DNA of 64,000 bases from CAYVAP01 sp964343195 (GTDB taxonomy: Bacteria > Bacteroidota > Bacteroidia > J057). A program made the translations under genes and the position numbers. Every line of letters starts with the position of its first letter. Position 1 is the first letter of the stretch. The notes below the pieces were generated by a model. The model was not told the DNA's origin. It searched no databases and saw only the letters and a program-made list of their open reading frames with translations. The stretch covers positions 91,576 through 155,575 of the forward strand of contig CAYFIR010000004.1 of the NCBI GenBank assembly GCA_964343195.1. Reading direction: 5' to 3'. This document shows, in pieces, positions 1 to 7,225 of this stretch.

Positions 1-594
1 GAAGCTATCGCGACCATTAGCGGAGAAGATGCTTATGGAATCTTCAAATTTGAGGCCGGGGTACACCGCGTACAGCGCGTACCAAAAACCGAGTCTCAGG
101 GACGTATTCATACCTCAGCCGCTACAGTAGCCATCATGCCAGAGGTAGAAGAATTTGAAGTGGAACTCCATGATAAAGACATTATCAAGGAGATCACCAA
201 TGCTTCAGGTCCCGGTGGGCAGTCGGTGAATACGACTTACTCTGCGGTAAAACTGACCCACAAACCTACAGGAATTCGCGTGTCCATGCAGGATGAGAAG
301 TCCCAGCTCAAGAACCTGGAGAAAGCGATGAAGATCCTTCGCGCCCGGATTTATAAGCTGGAGATGGACAAGCGGAAAGCTGAGGAAGCTAGTCTAAAGC
401 GCTCTATGGTCGGCACTGGGGACCGAAGCGAAAAGATCCGCACCTATAACTTTCCCCAAAGCCGGGTAACGGATCACCGGATCAACCTAACGGTCCACAA
501 CCTGTCTGCTGTGATGGGAGGCGACCTGGATGAGATCATCGAGGCCCTGCGATTGGCTGAGAATGCGGAAAAGTTAAAGGAGGGAATGATGTAA
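1..594 (+). CDS. prfA: Peptide chain release factor 1, C-terminal part
   Basis: The 5' end lies outside the window; the frame is open from base 1 and reads EAIATISGEDAYGIFKFEAG. It holds the RF1 core: HRVQRVPKTESQGRIHTSAA, then the catalytic GGQ loop (GPGGQSVNTTYSAV, about codons 68-81 of this fragment), then the QDEKSQLKN segment typical of class I factors. RF1 recognises UAA/UAG in the ribosomal A site, and its GGQ glutamine promotes peptidyl-tRNA hydrolysis. The PKTESQGRIHTSAA context and absence of a programmed frameshift point to RF1 rather than RF2. An internal ATG at 136 is not the start, because conserved RF1 sequence precedes it in frame. Family identity is nearly certain. Confidence 0.96.
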   Translation, partial: EAIATISGEDAYGIFKFEAGVHRVQRVPKTESQGRIHTSAATVAIMPEVEEFEVELHDKDIIKEITNASGPGGQSVNTTYSAVKLTHKPTGIRVSMQDEKSQLKNLEKAMKILRARIYKLEMDKRKAEEASLKRSMVGTGDRSEKIRTYNFPQSRVTDHRINLTVHNLSAVMGGDLDEIIEALRLAENAEKLKEGMM

Positions 595-673
595 GTCATC
601 TCTAATATGTAGCCTGGATTCAAACTTTGCCCCAGTCTCTATAGTTTACCCTAAAACTAACTTCACAATTCAA

Positions 674-1186
674 ATGAAATTTTCTCTTAAATTCTTTTTG
701 TTAATCCTTCTTTCCCTTGGACTCTACGCCTGTGGTGGGGGAGAAAGCGAATCTTCAACTACTGATTCTACTGCATCGGATTCTTCGCAGCCAGCTGTGG
801 CTCCCGTAGCCGAGCTGTCTATCGAGGGCAACGATCAGATGAAGTATAACAAGGATCGTCTGGAAGTCTTTGCCGGTCAAACCGTAAAGCTGACCCTGAA
901 GCATGCCGGACAAATGGCTGTTGAGTCCATGGGCCACAACTGGGTGTTGCTAAAGCCTGGTACTGACGTTGCAGAATTTGGTCAGGCTTCTGCTACTGCC
1001 AAGGAAACCGATTACATTCCTGCATCCATGGCAGGTCAGGTAATCGTACACACCAAAATGCTCGGCGGCGGCGAAGAAGTCACCATCGAATTTGAAGCCC
1101 CGGCAGCTGGTACCTACGATTTCATGTGCAGCTTCCCCGGCCACTATGCTTTCATGAAAGGCAAATTCGTCGTAAGCGAACCTTAA
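674..1186 (+). CDS. Azurin-type blue copper lipoprotein
   Basis: A 170-residue envelope lipoprotein. The signal peptide ends in the lipobox LYAC with acylated Cys20, followed by a Ser/Thr/Glu linker (21-45) and a cupredoxin domain (47-170). Type 1 copper ligands are visible as His88 (GHNWV), Cys152, His157 (CSFPGH) and Met161. Azurins shuttle single electrons between periplasmic redox enzymes, and the lipid anchor would tether it to a membrane. It stands alone, 80 bp after prfA, with a strong terminator 54 bp downstream, so it is probably monocistronic. A second cupredoxin domain occurs in this window, fused to a beta-propeller (14002-16134). The physiological partner is not visible. Confidence 0.93.
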   Translation: MKFSLKFFLLILLSLGLYACGGGESESSTTDSTASDSSQPAVAPVAELSIEGNDQMKYNKDRLEVFAGQTVKLTLKHAGQMAVESMGHNWVLLKPGTDVAEFGQASATAKETDYIPASMAGQVIVHTKMLGGGEEVTIEFEAPAAGTYDFMCSFPGHYAFMKGKFVVSEP

Positions 1187-1239
1187 ATAATGATCAGGGT
1201 TCTCTGAACATTGATCAGTAAGTATTTAGAATCAATTAT

Positions 1240-1276
1240 AGCAGATTTGGCTCCACGCCAGATCTGCTTTTTTTTC
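1240..1276 (+). terminator. Intrinsic terminator after azurin gene
   Basis: Inverted repeat AGCAGAT-T-TGGC / GCCA-G-ATCTGCT with a 5-nt loop, followed at once by an uninterrupted T tract. It lies 54 bp beyond the azurin stop codon in the right orientation. Confidence 0.85.
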
Positions 1277-1309
1277 TGATCCATGAACCATGTCTCCTGA
1301 ACAATAAAC

Positions 1310-1331
1310 TCGTGGTAAACCACGATTTTTT
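1310..1331 (+). terminator. Second hairpin terminator in tandem
   Basis: TCGTGGT / ACCACGA with a very small loop, followed by six T. It is the second hairpin-plus-T element between the azurin gene and the next gene, about 35 bp after the first. Confidence 0.55.
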
Positions 1332-1410
1332 ATCTCCGGGGTTTTGCAGGAAAAAATGCTGAAAGGGATTAGGCTATTTGAGATCGTCACTCAAACCTAA
1401 ATCCAAACGC

Positions 1411-1974
1411 ATGAAATCCTTTTTGTTGTTCGCCCTGCTGGGCCTTGGGCTGGCTTTCCAAAGCTGCGCCCAACGTGCCGTTTATGTTAATGGCCAGGCC
1501 CTCAATCAGCAAACCATTCAGGCCCTGGAGTACCAATACCAGGTACGCATCCAACCGGGCCGCTACTGGTACGACCCAACCAATGGCTGGTGGGGCTTTG
1601 AAGGCGGAGCCGTCGCGGGTATCATGATGCCCGGTCTGAGGCTGGGAGGACCACTTAATGCACAGGCATCTCGTGGCCGCACGGGTGTCTTTATCAATGG
1701 ACGACAAATCAACCGCACCGAACTGTCTCAACTCCAGCAACTGGTGGGGGCTCAGATCGGGGCAGGCCGCTATTGGGTAGATTCCTATGGCAATGCTGGC
1801 CCCCAGGGGGGCTATGCCACGGTCAACCTCTACCAGGCTTATCAGGCAGCCATGAATTCCTATGGAGGCGGAAACTCTGCCTTCTCAAAAAGCTATAACA
1901 CCGGGGCAGGCTATGGCTCCAACGGCTCAGATTTCTACATCATGGGCGAAGACTTCAGCTATTCCAACTTCTGA
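1411..1974 (+). CDS. Putative lipoprotein with two internal repeats
   Basis: Family not recognised. From ATG 1411 the 187-residue product starts MKSFLLFALLGLGLAFQSC, a signal peptide ending in a lipobox-like FQSC, so it is probably exported and lipidated. An in-frame TTG at 1378 would add 11 residues but would put charged residues before the signal; the ATG fits better. Two related segments of about 45 residues follow: VYVNGQALN...PGRYWYDPTNG and VFINGRQIN...AGRYWVDSYGN, each a short beta-rich NG turn, a helix and a GRYW motif. The C-terminus is Gly/Ser/Tyr rich. It may bind a surface ligand, but no function can be assigned. Confidence 0.7.
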   Translation: MKSFLLFALLGLGLAFQSCAQRAVYVNGQALNQQTIQALEYQYQVRIQPGRYWYDPTNGWWGFEGGAVAGIMMPGLRLGGPLNAQASRGRTGVFINGRQINRTELSQLQQLVGAQIGAGRYWVDSYGNAGPQGGYATVNLYQAYQAAMNSYGGGNSAFSKSYNTGAGYGSNGSDFYIMGEDFSYSNF

Positions 1975-2081
1975 GAAGAAGATATGGAGATGCTGAGAGG
2001 CCAAATGCTGAGGCCATAGGCAAATGGCCCAACTCTCCCATTTCCACCTCCAATAAACACAAACACCTAAAACCTAACCTT

Positions 2082-4040
2082 ATGCCATCCACCCCACCAA
2101 TTCGCCGCGTTTCCCCCCTGGCCCTGCTCTTTGGACTTGCCTTTCTCCTGTTACACCAGGGCTGTACGCCCACTGGTATGGGACTTGACCTGGAAAAAGT
2201 CCTCACAAAGAATACCTGGGAAGTCGCCTCGGTCAACTTTACCTTCAACTATGGCTTCGAAGAACGCTACGATGTGCCCAACACCAGCAACTGGCGTGAA
2301 ATCAGCCAGACCGGGGAGGTCAGCATCCTCTTTGACCAGGAGTCCCGCACCTGGAAGATCTCCGAGAGCTACTACCGCCAGGACGAAGGCCCCGGTGGCC
2401 GTCAGCCCTCTACCCAGTTTACCTGGGATACTACCCTGACCGATGTCTATGGCGAATGGGAATTCTCTGGTAATGGAACCCCATTCACGGACCTGGTGCA
2501 GCGATACTCCGACCAGGGCAGCAACTGCGCTACCCTTGAAAATTTCGAGACCTTCTGGGCTACCGATCCGCTCGTTGATAGCATTGAGGCTGCGGATATC
2601 ATCGGCTTCGAGTTTCAGAGTTTGCTCTACCGCCTGTTTGGGGGCGATATCGTGCTCTACCCTCGCAAATACTGGTCTGGAAGGACTCCCCAGGTTTTTC
2701 AGCTAAATGCCAAGGTGTTCGTGGACGGAGACGATGTCATCCTGCGAAATGTGGCCGATATGCCACCTCAGAGCCGGTCTTCCAGCTTTAACCAGCCAGA
2801 TTATGGCGAGGTAACCATGCAGGAAGACTACAGCCAGGCCTATTTTGAGATCAGGCTTACTCCCAAATCAGGCGATGGGTGCCAGGCGGTCGTACCGGCC
2901 TGTGACCCCAACGAATTTCGCTGCGAAAATGGCACCCTCTATGAAGGCGAACTGGGATTGTGCCAATGCGAATGTGAAACAGGCTGGATTGGAGAATCCT
3001 GTGACCAGCCCGCTGGCTTTACCTGGGTGAGTACCGTTGCGGGTGCCGGCAGTGCGGGTTTTCAGGATGGGGTAGGGGCCAATGTGCAATTCGACATCCC
3101 TATGGGCATTGCAACCATGGGTCAGAGTGCCTTTGTCTCCGATGGCAACAACCACATCATTCGACAGATTGACCTTACGACCCGCGGAGTTTCTTCCCCC
3201 ATCGGATCGGGAACCAAAGGCTACCAGGATGGTCCTGCGAATCAGGCACAGTTTGAAAGTCCACTGGATTTGGCCTTCAACCCCGAGAATGGCGATCTCT
3301 ACATCGCGGATGTAGGCAATCGGCTGATCAGAAAGTATGACAGCGATGGAAATGTGACCACCGTAGCGGGCGTACAGAATTCTACTGGTTTTCAGAACGG
3401 ACCGGCGCTACAGGCTGAGTTTCTATATCCTTCTTCGTTGCTCTTTGACCCCAATGTGCTGCGTGGGCACCCTGTACTGTTGATAGGAGACGCAAGTATG
3501 ATCCGCCTCCTGGACCTGACTACCATGGAGGTAAGCACCTATGCCGGAACCATGACTTTCGGACGTGGCTACCGCAATGGACCTGCCGCCACAGCAGAGT
3601 TTGCCGAAATCGCAGGCATGGCCCTCAAATCTGACGGCACCCTGCTGGTTGCAGATCGCTCCAACCACGCTATCCGGGCCATCGCGCCGGACACTGATCA
3701 GACCGTAAGCACCCTGATGGGAGCCGATCCCACCGGAAGGATCATTCACCTACCTGCCAATCAGCCTTTCAACTATCCGGTAGATCTGATCCTGACCGCA
3801 AATGACAAGCTCATCATATCGGACTCAAAAAACCACCAGGTGCGGGTGTTTACTGCCTATGGCAGCAACTACATCGAGACTCAGACTGCCGGAGACAAAT
3901 TCAACTATGAGTTTGGTTTTGAAGACGGTGCCCCCGATGCGGCCCGCTTCAACTATCCCCAATGGATGGCCTTGCGCCCCAATGGCGACGTGCTGGTCAC
4001 CGACCGGGAAAACCACGCTGTCCGCAGGTTGTACCAGTAG
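2082..4040 (+). CDS. NHL-repeat lipoprotein with EGF-like module
   Basis: A 652-residue protein. The N-terminus (MPSTPPIRRVSPLALLFGLA, then LLLHQGC) is a lipoprotein signal. Residues about 30-260 form a domain of unknown type. A Cys-rich EGF-like module lies at about 265-305 (CDPNEFRCENGTLYEGELG, then CQCECETGWIGESC). Residues 310-652 contain at least five NHL-type beta-propeller blades, each with a pattern such as FDIPMGIA...VSDGNNHIIRQID or FNYPQWMALRPNGDVLVTDR. NHL propellers usually mediate protein or polysaccharide binding. The blades repeat the phrase 'G(Y/F)(Q/R)(D/N)GPA', as in many Bacteroidota cell-surface IPT/NHL proteins. It ends 145 bp before the kinase gene; no functional link is evident. 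Confidence 0.85.
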   Translation: MPSTPPIRRVSPLALLFGLAFLLLHQGCTPTGMGLDLEKVLTKNTWEVASVNFTFNYGFEERYDVPNTSNWREISQTGEVSILFDQESRTWKISESYYRQDEGPGGRQPSTQFTWDTTLTDVYGEWEFSGNGTPFTDLVQRYSDQGSNCATLENFETFWATDPLVDSIEAADIIGFEFQSLLYRLFGGDIVLYPRKYWSGRTPQVFQLNAKVFVDGDDVILRNVADMPPQSRSSSFNQPDYGEVTMQEDYSQAYFEIRLTPKSGDGCQAVVPACDPNEFRCENGTLYEGELGLCQCECETGWIGESCDQPAGFTWVSTVAGAGSAGFQDGVGANVQFDIPMGIATMGQSAFVSDGNNHIIRQIDLTTRGVSSPIGSGTKGYQDGPANQAQFESPLDLAFNPENGDLYIADVGNRLIRKYDSDGNVTTVAGVQNSTGFQNGPALQAEFLYPSSLLFDPNVLRGHPVLLIGDASMIRLLDLTTMEVSTYAGTMTFGRGYRNGPAATAEFAEIAGMALKSDGTLLVADRSNHAIRAIAPDTDQTVSTLMGADPTGRIIHLPANQPFNYPVDLILTANDKLIISDSKNHQVRVFTAYGSNYIETQTAGDKFNYEFGFEDGAPDAARFNYPQWMALRPNGDVLVTDRENHAVRRLYQ

Positions 4041-4184
4041 AAGTTGTGAAGAGTTTGATCCGCAAATGTCCCAAGGTCTTTTCATCCCGGGATCTCAAAA
4101 TCTCAAGAATCGTTCTTATGTTTTCTTCATGACAGAGGAGAACAGGTTTTTTCCCTGCTTGCCTTGCGTAAGCGGGGGATTTTC

Positions 4185-6206
4185 TTGAAGTTTCATGTAA
4201 ACCAAAAGCATAGTTTGAGCCTGAAGTATTTCATAGGGATTCTCATTTGCCTGGTTGCCAGCCAATGTCTGAGGGCTGGTCCAGTAGATAGCCTGTTGCA
4301 GGTTTTACAGGTTGTCGACAACGATAGCCAGCGAATGGCCACCCATACCGAACTGGGATTCGCCTTTTGGGACAGGCAGGAACTGGAAACCTCACGGCAG
4401 CATTTCCAGCAGGCCATCCAATTGGCCGATGAAAGAGAAGTACCTCTGGCCCAGGCCCAGAACCGCCGCTTCCTCGGCATGCTTTGGGCAGCGCAGGCCC
4501 ACCATGATTCGGCCCTCCGGAACTATGAAGCAGCCGATCACTATTTTTCTTTAGCTGATGATGACCAGGAATGGATGAAGCTAAAAGTCGACTTGGGAAA
4601 TGCCCATTATTTCCTCGCTGCCTATCAGTCCGCGGTACGATCCTATCAACAGGCGGACTCCCTGGCAGAGTTGGTCGGGGGGCTCAGCCGAGAAAGGGGC
4701 ATCATTCTCGGCAACCTTGGCACCTTGCTCATGGAAATGGATCTTCCCACCCAGGCACTTAAGTACAACCAGCAAGCCATTGCGTTAGCTCGGAAAGATG
4801 GCGACATGAGCCGACTGGGTATCTCCCTGCACAACCTCGGAGGCATTTATGAAGTCCTGGATTCTCTTGAGAAAGGCCGGCAGTACTACGAACAGGCTCT
4901 GGCCATTGCGGATAGCCTCCCGGATGCGCGCCTGCAGGGATATTGCCACCACAGCCTTGCCAGTGTCAGCAGCAAAACAGGGCAATTGCCACAGGCGATC
5001 ACCCACGCCCGTATGGCGCTTGATTTTGCGACGAATCAGGAAGAAGACATTCTCTATCGCTCCCGCCTGGGACTTTTCCTCAGCCAACAGGGACGTTACA
5101 TTCAGGCAGAAGAATTGCTGCTCGACGCGCTGGCCAGGAGCGAAGAGCTGAACCTGCCGGGGTACACCCTTGAGATCGTCGGCTTTTTGGAGGAGCACTT
5201 TGCCCGAAAAGGAGATGTCGAAAAGGCCTACAAATGGTCAACGCGCCACCGAATCATGCAGGACAGCATTCAGAGTCATGAGGTCGAGAAACAGGTTCGG
5301 GCGCTGGAAAAGAAGTACCAGACAGAGCAAACTGAAAAGGAAAACCTGCAACTGAAAGCTGAAAATCAGGCCCAGGCAGCGCGGCTCAACCTGCAACGTC
5401 TGGCGCTGGTTTTTGCATTGGGCCTCATCGTATTGGGAATCGTTGCATTTTACTTTTACCGGAAAAATCTGGAGGGCAAGCGCAAACTCGCCCGGCAGGC
5501 GGCAGACCTTCAGGCGCAGCGCATCCAGCAAATGGAAAAAGAGCACCAGTTGATCGCCATGCAGGCTATGGTGGATGGGCAGGAATCGGAGCGTAGCCGC
5601 CTGGCCAAAGACCTGCACGATGGCCTGGGAGGCTTGCTGTCTACCATCCGCCTTCAGCTTGATCAGCTAAAAGAAAATGATGCAGCGGTGGAAGCTAACG
5701 GTCTCCACCACGCGCAGGAATTACTCGATAAGGCCAGCACCGAATTGCGCCGAATTGCCCACAACCTGATGCCCCAGGCTTTGGTGAAGTTTGGGTTGCG
5801 ATCAGCCCTGGAAGACTTTGTCGGAGACATCAATCAAAGTAAGGTGCTTCAGATCGATTTGCAGCTTTATGGACTGCAGGAGCGGTTTGCTCAAGTCCTT
5901 GAATTGACTCTTTACCGCATCATTCAGGAACTGGTCCACAACATCCTGAAGCATGCCCAGGCTACTGAAGCCCTGGTGCAGGTGCTGCGTCGCGAAGGCC
6001 GCATCTACCTCACGGTGGAAGACAATGGAAAAGGAATCGCGGCTTCCAGTATGACCACCAAAGGCCAGGGGCTTGCCAACCTTCGCTCCCGAGTAGAATA
6101 TTTGCAGGGCAAACTCGAGATCGACTCCCAACCCGGAGAAGGCACTACCGTTTACATCGAATTTGACATCAAACCCGCCCCCCATGATCCGACTCATCAT
6201 CGTTGA
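4185..6206 (+). CDS. TPR-containing sensor histidine kinase (HisKA_3 type)
   Basis: Order: signal peptide (KYFIGILICLVASQCLRAG), about seven TPR-like repeats in the periplasmic region, a coiled coil, one membrane segment (LALVFALGLIVLGIVAFYFY), then a NarL/LiaS-class kinase core. The phosphoacceptor is in ERSRLAKDLHDGLGG; the ATPase has N box QELVHNILKHA, G1 box VEDNGKGI and GQGLANLRSRVEYL. No ATG precedes the signal peptide: in-frame TTGs at 4164, 4185 and 4215 are candidates, so the start is uncertain. The 3' end overlaps the response regulator gene by 23 bp, a clear sign of a co-translated two-component pair. The signal is unknown; TPRs suggest sensing through protein contacts. Confidence 0.9.
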   Translation: MKFHVNQKHSLSLKYFIGILICLVASQCLRAGPVDSLLQVLQVVDNDSQRMATHTELGFAFWDRQELETSRQHFQQAIQLADEREVPLAQAQNRRFLGMLWAAQAHHDSALRNYEAADHYFSLADDDQEWMKLKVDLGNAHYFLAAYQSAVRSYQQADSLAELVGGLSRERGIILGNLGTLLMEMDLPTQALKYNQQAIALARKDGDMSRLGISLHNLGGIYEVLDSLEKGRQYYEQALAIADSLPDARLQGYCHHSLASVSSKTGQLPQAITHARMALDFATNQEEDILYRSRLGLFLSQQGRYIQAEELLLDALARSEELNLPGYTLEIVGFLEEHFARKGDVEKAYKWSTRHRIMQDSIQSHEVEKQVRALEKKYQTEQTEKENLQLKAENQAQAARLNLQRLALVFALGLIVLGIVAFYFYRKNLEGKRKLARQAADLQAQRIQQMEKEHQLIAMQAMVDGQESERSRLAKDLHDGLGGLLSTIRLQLDQLKENDAAVEANGLHHAQELLDKASTELRRIAHNLMPQALVKFGLRSALEDFVGDINQSKVLQIDLQLYGLQERFAQVLELTLYRIIQELVHNILKHAQATEALVQVLRREGRIYLTVEDNGKGIAASSMTTKGQGLANLRSRVEYLQGKLEIDSQPGEGTTVYIEFDIKPAPHDPTHHR

Positions 6207-6819
6207 CGACCATCCCCTTGTGATCGACGGCCTCACCCGCGCCATTGCAGCAGCACCCGATATCGAGTTGGTCGGCACCGCCCTGGATGCACCCTCCTGC
6301 CTCGACTGGTTTGAACGCAACGAAGCCGACGTCGCCATCCTGGACATCAGTTTACCCGGCATGGACGGCATGGAGTTGTGCAAAAAGCTCAAGGGAGAAC
6401 ACCCTGGTTTGCAGATAATTGGGCTGACGACCTACGACCAGGTGAGCTTTATCACCGAGATGCTCCGCGCCGGAGCCAGTGGCTACCTGTTCAAGAATGT
6501 GGACCAGGAAGAATTGATCCGGGCCATCCAGGCCGTCCATAGCGGCGACACCTACCTCAGCAAAGGCGTCAACGACAAGCTCATTGCCAAGGCCATGCAA
6601 GGCGGACAGCCCCAGCAGGGCTTTATCCCCAGGCTCTCCCGCCGCGAGAAGGAAGTCCTCAAGCTCATCGTCGAGGAATACACCAACCAGGAGATCGCCG
6701 ATCAGCTCTGCATCGCCCTCACCACCGTCGAGACCCACCGCGTCCACCTCCGCGAAAAACTCGGCGCCCGCAACACCGCAGGCATGGTGAAGAACGCCAT
6801 CAAGTTTGGACTGGTGTGA
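6184..6819 (+). CDS. NarL/LuxR-family response regulator
   Basis: Begins at ATG 6184 (MIRLIIVDDHPLVIDGL) inside the 3' end of the kinase gene; an upstream TTG at 6163 would add seven residues without receiver homology. Receiver domain: acidic pair in VDDHP, phosphoacceptor Asp in AILDISLPGMDGMEL, and the conserved Lys in GYLFKNVD. C-terminal LuxR-type helix-turn-helix: LSRREKEVLKLIVEEYTNQE, IADQL and VETHRVHLREKLGARN. It should be phosphorylated by the adjacent TPR kinase and then bind DNA as a dimer. Targets are unknown. Its stop codon is the first base triplet of a 253-bp direct repeat. Confidence 0.95.
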   Translation: MIRLIIVDDHPLVIDGLTRAIAAAPDIELVGTALDAPSCLDWFERNEADVAILDISLPGMDGMELCKKLKGEHPGLQIIGLTTYDQVSFITEMLRAGASGYLFKNVDQEELIRAIQAVHSGDTYLSKGVNDKLIAKAMQGGQPQQGFIPRLSRREKEVLKLIVEEYTNQEIADQLCIALTTVETHRVHLREKLGARNTAGMVKNAIKFGLV

Positions 6820-7069
6820 GGAAATTCTTGATTCGGAATTCACGCTTGCTGCGGGTTAAAACCGCACAGCAAGTAGGAAAGCTACCTGTTTCCATATCCC
6901 CAATATCATCCTGACCCTCGCAGCATAGCGGAGAGGTGAAGGACCTTGTGCGCGTATCTCCCTTTGGAGGGAGATGGCCTGCGAGATAGAGGGAGGAAGT
7001 TGAGTCAGTTGATCGACGTCTCCTGAACGTCGATCAGCACTATTCTTCGGGATTCCATCCCGCGAGAAG
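6817..7069 (+). repeat. Left copy of 253-bp direct repeat flanking the Roco gene
   Basis: Roughly 90 percent identical by eye to 11288-11540, same orientation and same overall length. The similarity begins exactly at the TGA of the response regulator gene. It contains a hairpin near 6847 (CTTGCTG / CAGCAAG around GGTT-AA-AACC), a TCTCCC...GGGAGA hairpin and a perfect 9-bp stem GATCGACGT / ACGTCGATC with loop CTCCTGA. Confidence 0.9.
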
Positions 7070-7098
7070 CAAAAGCCCCCTAACACCCATCCGTCACA

Positions 7099-7129
7099 TT
7101 GCACAACTCCCCGCTCCTGCGTACCTTTC
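7099..7129 (+). promoter_or_regulatory. Candidate promoter of the Roco gene
   Basis: TTG, 20-nt spacer, TACCTTTC: one mismatch from the Bacteroidota -33/-7 consensus TTTG / TAnnTTTG, about 95 bp before the Roco start codon. Found by eye only. Confidence 0.35.
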
Positions 7130-7225
7130 AGTAACTCAGCACAAATCGCTGTATCAGCAAAATCCTGCATTCTCTGACAGCAAAGCGATCTGACCTCTGA
7201 CTTCTCTTCTTACCTCTCTCTCCCC

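Noticed and set aside
136..594. Separate short release-factor-like (ArfB/RF-H type) gene starting at ATG 136
   Set aside because: The same frame is open to base 1 and encodes conserved RF1 residues upstream, so it is the 3' part of prfA.
5802..6392. Minus-strand 196-codon frame opposite the kinase and regulator genes
   Set aside because: Shadow of two overlapping conserved genes; no family motif.
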